Below, piece after piece: positions 26,460-33,550 of a stretch of DNA of 64,000 nt. Origin of the DNA: Streptomyces sp. HUAS 15-9 (GTDB lineage: Bacteria > Actinomycetota > Actinomycetes > Streptomycetales > Streptomycetaceae). Each line of letters starts with the position of its first letter. The stretch's first letter is position 1. The position numbers were made by a program, and so were the translations under genes. The stretch is from the NCBI RefSeq assembly GCF_025642155.1, contig NZ_CP106798.1, positions 7,688,001 to 7,752,000 on the forward strand, written 5' to 3'. A model generated the notes under the pieces. It had not been told where the DNA came from and did not search any database. It was given only the letters and a program-made list of their open reading frames with translations.

Positions 26460-27356
26460 TCAGCCGAGGCCCGCGGCGAGGGCCTTGCCGGTCGCCGCGC
26501 GGACGGCGGCCTCCTGCTCGGGCAGCAGCGGGACCCGCGGCGGGCGTACCGGGCCGCCGTGCCGTCCGGCGATGTCCATGGACAGCTTGATGGCCTGGAC
26601 GAACTCGACCCGCGAGTCCCAGCGCAGCAGCGGATGCAGCTGCCGGTACAGGGGAAGCGCGGCGGCGAGGTCCCCCGACACGGCGGACCGGTACAACTCG
26701 GCGCACGCGGCGGGCAGCGCGTTCGGGTAACCGGCCACCCAGCCCCTGGCGCCCGCGACGGCGAGTTCCAGCAGTACGTCGTCGGCACCGATCAACAGAT
26801 CGAGTTCCGGGACGAGTTCGGCGAGCCGGTAGGCGCGGCGCACGTCGCCCGAGAACTCCTTGACCCCGTGGATGTGGCCCTCGCCGTGCAGCCGCGCGAG
26901 CAGTTCGGGGACGAGGTCGACCTTGGTGTCGATCGGGTTGTTGTACGCCACCACCGGCAGGCCCGCCTTCGCGACCTCGGCGTAGTGGGCGAGCACGGAC
27001 CGCTCGTCGGCGCGGTAGGCGTTGGGCGGCAGCAGCATCACCGACGCACAGCCCGCCTCGCCCGCCTGCTCGGTCCAGCGGCGGGCCTCGGCGGATCCGT
27101 AGGCGGCGACGCCCGGCATCACCCGCGCGCCGCCGATCGCGGCCACGGCCGTCTCGACGACCCTGGCGCGCTCCTCGGGGGTGAGCACCTGGTACTCACC
27201 GAGCGAGCCGTTGGGCACGACGCCGTCGCAGCCGTTCTCCAGCAGCCAGGCGCAGTGTTCGGCGTACGCGTCGTAGTCGACGGTGAGGTCGTCGCGCAGG
27301 GGGAGCGCGGTGGCGACCAGGACACCGCGCCAGGGGCGGTTCTCCGGGAGGGTCAT
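26460..27356 (-). CDS. DapA-family enzyme, probable 1-pyrroline-4-hydroxy-2-carboxylate deaminase
   Basis: 298-residue DHDPS/NAL-superfamily TIM barrel. Schiff-base Lys166 in HIHGVKEFSGD, catalytic Tyr138 in PVVAYNNP, and SLGEYQVLTPEER at the phosphate/carboxylate-binding loop in place of the usual GTTGE-type loop. In hydroxyproline clusters this family removes ammonia and water from pyrroline-4-hydroxy-2-carboxylate to give alpha-ketoglutarate semialdehyde. ATG at 27356 with GGGGA upstream; the 65-residue extension is non-coding. The shared operator candidate lies 24 bp upstream. No alpha-ketoglutarate semialdehyde dehydrogenase is seen nearby. Confidence 0.85.
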   Translation of the reverse strand: MTLPENRPWRGVLVATALPLRDDLTVDYDAYAEHCAWLLENGCDGVVPNGSLGEYQVLTPEERARVVETAVAAIGGARVMPGVAAYGSAEARRWTEQAGEAGCASVMLLPPNAYRADERSVLAHYAEVAKAGLPVVAYNNPIDTKVDLVPELLARLHGEGHIHGVKEFSGDVRRAYRLAELVPELDLLIGADDVLLELAVAGARGWVAGYPNALPAACAELYRSAVSGDLAAALPLYRQLHPLLRWDSRVEFVQAIKLSMDIAGRHGGPVRPPRVPLLPEQEAAVRAATGKALAAGLG

Positions 27357-27379
27357 GAGTGGTCCCCAATCCGATGGTG

Positions 27380-27393
27380 TGTGACATAGTACT
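27380..27393. promoter_or_regulatory. Operator candidate, deaminase promoter
   Basis: TGTGACATAGTACT is the exact reverse complement of 30334-30347 and overlaps a likely -10 (TACTAT on the minus strand). It has the partly symmetrical core GT-N3-AT-N3-AC expected of GntR-family sites. Confidence 0.6.
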
Positions 27394-27415
27394 GATTCCG
27401 GACAGCTGTCGGCAG

Positions 27416-28821
27416 TCAGTCCGACCTGAGCTCCTCGTCCTGCCCGGCGAGCACCCCCAGGGGCACCGGCCGGGCGAGCGGTCGCCGCGCCGGGGTGAGC
27501 GGGCACCCGGTGAGCCCGGCGACCGCCGGCCCGCACATCCGACCCTGGCACCAGCCCATCCCGGCCCGGGTGAGCAGCTTCACGGTGCGCAGATCACCTG
27601 CGCCGAGACCGCTCACGGACGCCCGGATCTCCCCGGCGGTGACCTCCTCGCAGCGGCACACGACAGTGTCGTCCGTGACCCGCTCCGCCCACCCCGCGGG
27701 CGGCTCGTACACCGTCTCGAGCGCCGCGAAGAACGCGCGCAGCCGGGTCCGGGCACGGGCCGCGGCCGCCCAGGCGCGCGGGTCGGCCGGCTCCCGTGGA
27801 GACGGGCGGCGACGGAACGGCCGGCGATGTGGCCCTCGGCCAGGGCGAGCGTCGCCCCGCCGATCCCGGTGGCCTCCCCGGCCGCCCAGACGCCGGGCAC
27901 ATCGGTGCGCTGCTCGTCGTCCACCCGGACGTTCGTGTCGGAGAGCCGGCAGCCCAGCGTCTCGGCCAGGTCGGTGTGCGGCAGCATGCCGTGCCCGACG
28001 GCGAGAGTGTCGCACTGGATGCGGCGCTCGGCGCCGGGCACGGTCCGCCCCTGTGCGTCGAGCGGCGCGACGGTCACCGCTTCCAGGCGGTCCGTGCCGT
28101 GCGCCTCGACCACGGTGTGCCGGACGAGCGTGCGCACCCGGTGACGCAGCAGCCGGGCCGCGTACCAGGCGCCCTCCGCGAGCTTGCCGGGCTGCGCGGC
28201 CAGGGCGGACGGCCGGCGCAGGAGTGCCCCGGGATCCGCGGACTCGACGAGCACGGCCACGCGCGCGCCCGCCGCCGCGAGCCCCGTCGCCACGGGCAGC
28301 AGCAGCGGCCCGGTCCCGGCGAGCACGGCGGTGCGTCCCGGCAGCACCAGCCCGCCCTTGAGCATGGCCTGCGCCCCGCCCGCGGTGACGACCCCGGGCA
28401 GGGTCCAGCCCGGGAAGGGCAGCACCTTCTCGTAACCGCCGGTGGCGAGCAGGACGGCGTCGGCGCGCACCGCGACGCCCTCCTCCTGGGCGGGACCCCG
28501 CAGCGCGTGCACGGTGAACCCGTCGGCCCCCGACTCCCGCTCCACGCACCACACATGATGATCCGCCAGGTGGAGGAGATGTCCGGCCGTGATGTGGTGC
28601 TCGAGCCCGGTGCGCAGCCGCTTCCAGGTCCGCCGGTCGTGGTGGAGGGCCTGCGCGCGGCGCGCGCCGAACGCGGCGGCGGGCTGCCGGTAGTACTGCC
28701 CGCCCGCCTCCTCGGCGGCGTCGACGAGGGTGACGTGCACCCCGCGCGCGGCCGCCGCCAGCGACGCGGCGAGGCCCGCCGGGCCCGCCCCGATCACGGC
28801 GAGACGCGGTCGCTCAGCCAT
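27416..28821 (-). pseudogene. D-hydroxyproline dehydrogenase FAD/BFD subunit, frameshifted
   Basis: HcnB-like flavoprotein subunit. From ATG 28821 the frame encodes FAD/NAD-binding motif VIGAGPAGLAASLAAAARG, then ATGGYEKVLPFPGW and VPGVWAAGEATGIGGA, up to AARLHG. The conserved C-terminus (BFD-like [2Fe-2S] domain, VCRCEEVTAGEI and GMGWCQGRMCG) is in the next frame. Adding one G to the GGG run at 27793-27795 (CCC on the plus strand) joins them into a normal 468-residue protein. The uncorrected product would be 402 residues ending at 27613 and lack the cluster. It overlaps the [2Fe-2S] subunit gene by 8 bp. Either a sequencing indel or a recent null; see the frameshift finding. Confidence 0.8.
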
Positions 28822-29173
28822 CGTGATCCGTCCCTTCCCGGGTACGGCCGTCGTCGCCCGTCCCTTCCGCGGTACGGCCGTCGTGGCCGGCCCCTTCCTG
28901 TGTACGGATCGTGTCGCCCGGCCTTACCGGAACCAGGCAGGCCCGCTGGTTCGGGCGGCCGTTGACGGTCACCAGGCAGTCGAAGCACACCCCGATCCCG
29001 CAGAAGACCCCGCGCGCCCGGCCCTCGCTCCGGGTGGTGCGCCATACGGTCACGCCCGCCGCCCACAGCGCGGCGGCGACCGTATGGCCGGGCAGCGCCT
29101 CGATCGTCCGGCCGTCGAACGTCACCGTGAACGCCGGACCCGGTCGCGCTCCGGCCAACTCCAGGGGGTTCAT
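28814..29173 (-). CDS. Small [2Fe-2S] subunit of D-hydroxyproline dehydrogenase
   Basis: 119-residue HcnA-like ferredoxin subunit. The Cys set GVFCGIGVCFDC, with a fourth Cys in QRACLVPV, fits a plant-type [2Fe-2S] fold (C-x4-C-x2-C-xn-C). Overlaps the upstream FAD oxidase gene by ATGA and the downstream FAD/BFD gene by 8 bp, so the three subunits are coupled. The last 25-30 residues are a charged tail built from a 30-bp tandem repeat (GRTAEGTGDD, GRTREGTDHD) that is probably not part of the fold. Confidence 0.85.
   Translation of the reverse strand: MNPLELAGARPGPAFTVTFDGRTIEALPGHTVAAALWAAGVTVWRTTRSEGRARGVFCGIGVCFDCLVTVNGRPNQRACLVPVRPGDTIRTQEGAGHDGRTAEGTGDDGRTREGTDHDG
28832..28921. repeat. 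Three 30-bp tandem repeats in the [2Fe-2S] subunit gene
   Basis: Imperfect units start at 28832, 28862 and 28892, each beginning CCCTTCC and containing GTACGG. They encode a repeated 10-residue acidic tail. In-frame period (30) means copy-number change would not break the gene. Confidence 0.7.
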
Positions 29174-30330
29174 GGGGTGTTCACCTCGTCTCGCGGGAAT
29201 CGCTCCGGCCTGAACGGCGCGAGGTCCAGCTCCGCCGCCGTGCCGCTCAGCACCTGGGCGATCAAGTGCCCGGTGCCGGTGGCGAGTCCGATGCCCGCGC
29301 CCTCGTGCCCGCAGGCGTGGAACAGTCCGGGTACCCGGGGGTCGGGGCCGATGGCGGGCAGATGGTCGGGCAGGTACGGTCGGAAACCCGCGTACGTGCG
29401 CAGCGCGCGCACCCGGGCCAGGAACGGGAACAGCCGGGTCGCCCCGGCCGCCAGCGCTCGTACGGCGGGCAGGGAGAACGACCGGTCGAAGCCGACCCGT
29501 TCGCGGCTCGCGCCGATCAGGACCGGTCCGGCGGCCGTGCCCTCGACGACCGGTGAGGTCTGCAGCGCGGCCGAGTCGCTGGCGACGTCCGCCACGTAGT
29601 CGGCCGCGTACACCTTGTGCCGGACCAGCCGGGGCAGCGGCTCGGTGACCAGGACGAAGCCGCGCCGGGGGAGTACCGGCAGGTGCACGCCCGCCAGACC
29701 TGCCAGCTCACCGCCCCAGGTTCCCGCGGCGTTCACCACGGCCGGCGCGTGGATCTCGCCGTGGTCCGTGCGGACCCCGCGCACCGCGCCGCCCGGTGTG
29801 CGCGGCACCGCGGTCACGGTCCGGCCGGTGAGGAGGCGGGCGCCCGAGGCACGCAGCAGGTGGGCGGCGGCCAGCGCCGGCATCACCTGGGCGTCCTGCG
29901 GATAGTGCACACCGCCCGCGAGGCCGGGTGCCAGATGGGGTTCGAGCAGGTGGAGCCGGTCGGCGCCCACCGCCTCCGCCGTGACTCCGGCCGCCCGCTG
30001 CCCGTCCGCGAACCTCTCCAGGGCGGAGAGGCTTTCGGGTGTCTCGGCGACCACGACGCCGCCCTTGGGCTCGTACTCGATCGCGTCGCCCTTCTCCTGC
30101 GCCAGCTCGGCCCACAAGCGGCCGGACAGCAGCGCGAGTTCCAGCTCCGGGCCGGGCTCCTTGTCGGAGACGAGCAGATTGCCCTCACCGGCGCCGGTGG
30201 TGCCGCCGGCGACGGGACCGCGGTCCACCACCATCACGTCGAGACCGGCCCGTGCGGCGTACAGCGCGCAGGCCGCGCCCACCATTCCGGCACCGACCAC
30301 CACGACATCGCAGGTCAGTCGCTTCCCCAC
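29170..30330 (-). CDS. FAD-dependent D-amino-acid oxidase-type subunit of D-hydroxyproline dehydrogenase
   Basis: 386 residues from GTG 30330. N-terminal dinucleotide motif VVVVGAGMVGAACALYAARAG, GTTGAGEGNLL, and C-terminal LPAIGPDPRVPGLFHACGHEG with a DAO fold. HcnC-like catalytic subunit that oxidises cis-4-hydroxy-D-proline to the pyrroline. There is no Shine-Dalgarno. A CATAGT -10-like hexamer lies 7 bases upstream of the GTG, so the mRNA is probably leaderless, and the operator candidate sits on that -10. Stop overlaps the next start (ATGA). Confidence 0.85.
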   Translation of the reverse strand: MGKRLTCDVVVVGAGMVGAACALYAARAGLDVMVVDRGPVAGGTTGAGEGNLLVSDKEPGPELELALLSGRLWAELAQEKGDAIEYEPKGGVVVAETPESLSALERFADGQRAAGVTAEAVGADRLHLLEPHLAPGLAGGVHYPQDAQVMPALAAAHLLRASGARLLTGRTVTAVPRTPGGAVRGVRTDHGEIHAPAVVNAAGTWGGELAGLAGVHLPVLPRRGFVLVTEPLPRLVRHKVYAADYVADVASDSAALQTSPVVEGTAAGPVLIGASRERVGFDRSFSLPAVRALAAGATRLFPFLARVRALRTYAGFRPYLPDHLPAIGPDPRVPGLFHACGHEGAGIGLATGTGHLIAQVLSGTAAELDLAPFRPERFPRDEVNTP

Positions 30331-30333
30331 GCC

Positions 30334-30347
30334 AGTACTATGTCACA
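30334..30347. promoter_or_regulatory. Operator candidate, D-hydroxyproline dehydrogenase promoter
   Basis: AGTACTATGTCACA, identical (inverted) to 27380-27393, starts four bases upstream of the GTG start codon and overlaps the probable -10. Confidence 0.6.
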
Positions 30348-30383
30348 TGTCGCTGCGCCTGGGGAGGGTCGCGCCGGAGAGGG

Positions 30384-31190
30384 TCAGTCGAACTGGCTCG
30401 GGTTCGCGGTCGGGGTCTTCCCGGCGAGCACGTCCTGCAGTCGCAGGGCGCCCGCCTCCACGGACGACACGGTGCTGGGGTGATCGGCGCCCGACGGACC
30501 GCCGTTGGTGACGGAGGCCCCGGAGGCGCCGACCCGGAGCACGGCGACGTCCTGGGTGAGCGTGACCGGCTGACCGTCCGCGGTGCCCTGCACCGTCACC
30601 GTCAGCCCCTGTCTGGCGTCGCCCGCCTTGGGCAGCGGGAGTTCGACGACCTGTACGGTCCGCTCGCTGCCGTCGGAGGCGGTCGCCGTGAACTGGGCGC
30701 ACTTCTGCGGAAGGCTCTTGAGCCAGTCGAGGGTCTTGTCCACCGACTCCTTGCCGTAGTCGCCGACCTGGTAGAGCAGCCGGTAGTCCACCGCGCTGAA
30801 GCCGGTCAGCGCCGACGCGCCGGTCGCCCGCCCCAGCAGCGTGTCGGAGTACATCCCGTCGAGGAGCTTCTGGCAGTCGGCGGCATTGGCCTTCCCGCTG
30901 AGGAACTGGGCGACGTCGACCTTGCCGACGAGCAGTTCGTTGCGCCAGGTCGCCGCGTTGTTGACCTGCGTCCAGTCGCCCTCGATATCAGCCTCCGTGA
31001 TCAGCGCGGCCTTGGCCCCGGGCCCGGTCAGGGCGCGCGTGGCGGACGGCGACGGGGGCCGCTGGGCCGCGGGCGAGGCGGGTGCGGCCTCCGGGGACCC
31101 GCTGTCCTCCGAGCAGGAGACCGTGGCCAGGAGCGACCCCGCGGCCAGGGCCGAGGCGAGAACACGTGCGGGACGGTACGGACGCTTCAT
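30384..31190 (-). CDS. Secreted lipoprotein of unknown function
   Basis: 268 residues from ATG 31190 (GGAGG 8 bases upstream). Signal VLASALAAGSLLATVSC with the lipidated Cys at about residue 25, then a Pro/Ser/Ala-rich linker. A folded domain follows (ITEADIEGDWTQVNNAATWRN, DYRLLYQVGDYGKESVDKTL, FTATASDGSERTVQVVELPL). It resembles in style the many actinobacterial sensor or PknH-like lipoproteins, but I do not recognise a specific family. Upstream extension is shadow. Confidence 0.75.
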   Translation of the reverse strand: MKRPYRPARVLASALAAGSLLATVSCSEDSGSPEAAPASPAAQRPPSPSATRALTGPGAKAALITEADIEGDWTQVNNAATWRNELLVGKVDVAQFLSGKANAADCQKLLDGMYSDTLLGRATGASALTGFSAVDYRLLYQVGDYGKESVDKTLDWLKSLPQKCAQFTATASDGSERTVQVVELPLPKAGDARQGLTVTVQGTADGQPVTLTQDVAVLRVGASGASVTNGGPSGADHPSTVSSVEAGALRLQDVLAGKTPTANPSQFD

Positions 31191-31365
31191 CGCGGCGGCC
31201 TCCAGTGGAACGCGGTACGTCCTTCCACGCCACCACCGCTCCCGGCGGCCGACCAGCGCACCGGGCCGTTCGGGTGAAGCGGTCCGCGGGCGCCCGGACC
31301 TGCTCACGTGCGCAGCCCTTCGCGGATGCTCGGCCTTCCGCGGGTGCTCAGCCCACCGCGGGCGC

Positions 31366-31722
31366 TCAGGTGGAGCCCTTTCCCTTCCCGGGCCCGCCCC
31401 GACGGCGATGGCGGAGGTGGAAGCGGTGCCGGTGCCTGTGCCGGTCGTCCCCCCGCGATCCGGCGCGGCCGATGAGTTCGGGCGTCGTGACCTGGACGTT
31501 CCGCCCGCGGCAGAGCGGGCAGACCGCGTCGTCGAGCGGCGACCGTACGGGCCGTCCGGCCTCATCGACGTACTCCTGTGTGTCCAGCGAGGTCGGGTCG
31601 GTGAAGAACACCACCTGGAAGACGGCCTGCCACACGTATCGGCAGTCCCGGCACGCGAACACGAACGTCTCGGGCACGGCTCCCGGCACCGCACGGGCCC
31701 CGGGGCGTGGGTCGTCCGCCAT
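31366..31722 (-). CDS. Zinc-ribbon protein with His/Arg-rich tail
   Basis: 118 residues from ATG 31722 (GGAAGGAG upstream). Two C-x2-C knuckles, FACRDCRYVW (about residue 27) and AVCPLCRGR (about 75), are spaced like a zinc ribbon with VVFFTDPTSLDTQEYVDEAG between. C-terminal tail DDRHRHRHRFHLRHRRRGG is strikingly basic and His-rich. Probably binds metal and perhaps nucleic acid. No named family recognised. Confidence 0.65.
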   Translation of the reverse strand: MADDPRPGARAVPGAVPETFVFACRDCRYVWQAVFQVVFFTDPTSLDTQEYVDEAGRPVRSPLDDAVCPLCRGRNVQVTTPELIGRAGSRGDDRHRHRHRFHLRHRRRGGPGKGKGST

Positions 31723-31828
31723 GGGATCCGGCTCCTTCCGCACACATCGGCCCGCTTCCAGCGCACCGCGCCGCCTCCCGTACGGCAACTCGGACACCGT
31801 GGGCCGCCGGCCTGACATGATCGGCACC

Positions 31829-32269
31829 ATGGCCCCGCGCATCACGCCCGCCGACATCACGGACATCCAGCAGGTCCTCGCGGACCACTCCCGCTACTGG
31901 GGCGGGCGCGATCTGCGCGGGCTGCACCTGCCGGCGCTGGTGCACGAGTTCGGGTCCACCTGCCTCGTCGCGCGCGACGAGGACGGCATCCGCGGATACC
32001 TCATCGGCTTCGTCACCCCGGACCGCACCGGTTACGTGCACCTGGTCGCCACCCGCGACGACGTCCGGGGCACCGGCCTGGGCCGCGCCCTGTACGGGGC
32101 CTTCACAGACGCGGCCCGTCTACAGGGTGCCGTCCGTCTGAAGGCGATCACGACGGTCGGCAACGAGGGCTCGGTCGCCTTCCACCGCGGTCTCGGTTTC
32201 GACGTACGGGTGGAGGAGGCGTACAACGGGCCCGGTCAGCCTCGGGTGGTCTTCAGCCGGGCCCTGTAG
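31829..32269 (+). CDS. GNAT-family N-acetyltransferase
   Basis: 146 residues. Acetyl-CoA-binding motif A is VHLVATRDDVRGTGLGRALYGAF, and motif B is NEGSVAFHRGLGFDV. Start is uncertain: ATG 31817 and ATG 31829 are both in frame and neither has a Shine-Dalgarno, so a leaderless transcript is possible. Substrate unknown. Converges on the metalloprotease gene with a hairpin between. Confidence 0.82.
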   Translation: MAPRITPADITDIQQVLADHSRYWGGRDLRGLHLPALVHEFGSTCLVARDEDGIRGYLIGFVTPDRTGYVHLVATRDDVRGTGLGRALYGAFTDAARLQGAVRLKAITTVGNEGSVAFHRGLGFDVRVEEAYNGPGQPRVVFSRAL

Positions 32270-32295
32270 GCGGGCGCCCGCGAGGCGCCGTGCGG

Positions 32296-32333
32296 CCGAG
32301 GACGTCCCCCTCCCCCGAAGGTGACGTCCTCGG
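32296..32333. terminator. Bidirectional terminator hairpin
   Basis: CCGAGGACGTC (32296-32306) pairs perfectly with GACGTCCTCGG (32323-32333) between the convergent GNAT and metalloprotease genes. Confidence 0.7.
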
Positions 32334-32388
32334 ACCGCTCCCCCGGCGCCGGACTGTGGCCCGGACATCCGCGTCGCGGCCTGTGCTG

Positions 32389-33474
32389 TCACCAGCACAT
32401 GACGGCCGTCTCGCCCGAACCCCACGTGGAGTACTGGCGGACGCGGACGACATAGCGGCGGCCCCTGACGAGCCGTACCTCGATCGTCGCGTTGTGCGGT
32501 GCGCCCCCGTCGTCCCGGCCGCAGAGGTAGCGCGGCTCGCCGTCGCGCTCCTCGAAGACCACGACCACACCGTCTCCGTCCCCGAAGGTGCCCACCGTGT
32601 ACTCACGGGTCTCCGGCGGCTCGACGGCGAAGTCGGCCTGCTCGCCCGGGCCGAGGCGCAGCGGCACCGAGCGGAACGGCACCAGTGCGGCCGGCCGGGG
32701 CCGGTCCGCCGGCGGGTACCAGCGCAGCACGAACTCCTTGTCGGCCGGGGACAGCGTCCCGGGCGGGTGCAGCCCCCCGCGGAACTGCTCCGGCTCCAGG
32801 ATCAGCCCCGACGAGAAGGGGTACTCCATGATCGACTGCGGGTCCCACACCGAGCCGTTGACCTCGGCCGGATCCAGCTTGCGCAGGATGTTGTGGAACG
32901 TCCTGTCCCGGCTCCAGTGGTTCGGGGGCCCCGCCAGATCGGCGTACACGGCCTCGTCGTCCCAGTGGATGCCGGCGAAGGGGCTCTGGTGCTCGTGCAG
33001 CATGCCGAGCGCGTGCCCGATCTCGTGCAGGGCCGTGCCGCGCTGTCCGGGCGCGGTCAGGTCCCAGCCCAGGTTCATGGTGCGTTCGTTCAGACCGGTC
33101 GAGAGCGCGTCCCGGCCCACCGTCGACCAGGAACCGTCACCGATCTGGAACCCGATCCTGAACTCCGCCTCGCGGCGGTCGGAGACCTCGGCGAACGACA
33201 CCCCGATGCCGAGGTCCCGCCACTCCTGGAAGCACTCGCGCACGACGTCCTGCTGCTCCTTCGCGCCCGCCCACGAAATCCGGCGGGTCTCCCCGGTCCC
33301 CGGGACGGGGATCACCGAGGCGTCGGCGTCGGAGTCGAAGAAGTAGTAGTGCAGAACCGTGCCGTTGACCCACATCCGGCTTCCGCTCAGCAGCGCGCTC
33401 AGGCGTTCGGCGGCCAGCCCCGGTGGAAAGGACGGGGCCGACTGCTGCGCGAGCGAGCAGTAGCGCTGGGTCAT
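32389..33474 (-). CDS. M12A (astacin-like) zinc metalloprotease without signal peptide
   Basis: 361 residues. Zinc-binding consensus GTALHEIGHALGMLHEHQSP (H-E-x2-H-x2-G-x2-H) near residues 148-167 and the Met-turn SIMEYPF near 215. C-terminal 100 residues form a beta-rich pre-peptidase-C-like module (VEPPETREYTVGTFGDGDG). No secretion signal or lipobox at the N-terminus (MTQRYCSLAQQ), unusual for this family, so it may be cytoplasmic or exported non-classically. Divergent from the LuxR-type gene at 33551 (76-bp gap). Confidence 0.87.
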   Translation of the reverse strand: MTQRYCSLAQQSAPSFPPGLAAERLSALLSGSRMWVNGTVLHYYFFDSDADASVIPVPGTGETRRISWAGAKEQQDVVRECFQEWRDLGIGVSFAEVSDRREAEFRIGFQIGDGSWSTVGRDALSTGLNERTMNLGWDLTAPGQRGTALHEIGHALGMLHEHQSPFAGIHWDDEAVYADLAGPPNHWSRDRTFHNILRKLDPAEVNGSVWDPQSIMEYPFSSGLILEPEQFRGGLHPPGTLSPADKEFVLRWYPPADRPRPAALVPFRSVPLRLGPGEQADFAVEPPETREYTVGTFGDGDGVVVVFEERDGEPRYLCGRDDGGAPHNATIEVRLVRGRRYVVRVRQYSTWGSGETAVMCW

Positions 33475-33550
33475 GCGCCCAGCCTGCCGCCGGCCCTGTC
33501 CCGGCGCCTGAGTCGAGGGCTGCTCAAGTCCCCCTGTATCAGGAGTGAGT

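Noticed and set aside
27613..28821. Programmed ribosomal frameshift in the hydroxyproline dehydrogenase subunit
   Set aside because: No slippery heptamer or downstream structure of the expected kind, and similar single-base losses occur in three other unrelated genes, so an indel is simpler.
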